In this document: in pieces, positions 5,634 to 5,686 of the stretch
How positions within the stretch are numbered: position 1 is the first letter of the stretch
Layout of the letters: every line of letters starts with the position of its first letter
Assembly: GCA_000715685.1 (NCBI GenBank)
Contig: KL569511.1
Location: 8,058 to 13,743 of the forward strand
DNA from: Streptomyces lilacinus
GTDB lineage: Bacteria > Actinomycetota > Actinomycetes > Streptomycetales > Streptomycetaceae
DNA: 5,686 nucleotides
Direction: 5' to 3'
Translations under genes and position numbers: made by a program
The notes under the pieces: generated by a model
Database searches by the model: none
Seen by the model: the letters and a program-made list of their open reading frames with translations, nothing else
What the model was told of the DNA's origin: nothing

Positions 5634-5686
5634 TGGGGTATGGTGTAATTGGCAGCACGAGTGATTCTGGTTCACTTAGTCTAGGT
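5634..5686 (+). tRNA. tRNA-Gln(CUG), 3' part cut by window
   Basis: The 5' acceptor strand TGGGGTA (5634-5640), a D-arm with GTG/CAC stem (5643-5645, 5656-5658), and an anticodon arm with AGTGA/TCACT stem (5660-5664, 5672-5676) enclose the loop TTCTGGT (5665-5671). The anticodon CTG (5667-5669) reads the Gln codon CAG, the main Gln codon in GC-rich genomes. U1 of the acceptor is typical of bacterial tRNA-Gln. The T-arm begins at the window edge; the 3' acceptor strand lies beyond it. The charging enzyme, GluRS, is encoded just upstream. Confidence 0.95.

Overview
The window looks like chromosomal DNA of a Streptomyces or close relative. It is very GC-rich, third codon positions are almost all G or C, GTG starts are common, and the gene order resembles the cvn1 - small ORF - hydrolase - gltX - tRNA-Gln neighbourhood that I recall from Streptomyces genomes. 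The order is from memory; no search was run.

Layout. (1) Positions 2354 to 1, minus strand: the 5' 784 codons of a membrane sensor-like histidine kinase with an extracytoplasmic NIT (nitrate/nitrite-sensing type) domain, HAMP and HATPase_c, followed by a Gly/Pro/Gln-rich tail cut by the window edge. This is the CvnA protein of a conservon, most likely cvnA1. The partner genes cvnB, cvnC and cvnD would lie beyond the left edge. (2) Positions 2355-2869: a divergent control region of about 515 bp. It holds a candidate minus-strand promoter, an exact match to the BldD box consensus, two overlapping and mutually exclusive hairpins in the predicted cvnA leader, a nested palindrome, and a perfect 17-bp tandem duplication in front of the next gene. 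(3) Positions 2870-3076, plus strand: a 68-residue basic protein of unknown function with an internal exact 21-bp repeat. (4) Positions 3175-3957: a 260-residue fumarylacetoacetate hydrolase (FAH) family enzyme. (5) Positions 3950-5425: gltX, glutamyl-tRNA synthetase, overlapping the FAH gene by 8 bp. (6) A strong 17-bp perfect hairpin terminator. (7) A clear sigma-70-type promoter driving a tRNA-Gln(CUG) gene cut by the right edge.

How the parts fit. The FAH gene and gltX probably form a translationally coupled operon. GluRS in actinobacteria is expected to charge both tRNA-Glu and tRNA-Gln, the latter being converted to Gln-tRNA(Gln) by GatCAB, so gltX sits next to one of its own tRNA substrates. 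The conservon kinase is transcribed the other way. Its BldD box suggests control by the c-di-GMP-responsive developmental repressor.

No mobile element, CRISPR array or wholly new system is visible. The best leads are the BldD box, the switch-like leader hairpins, and the unknown small protein with its repeat-bearing leader.
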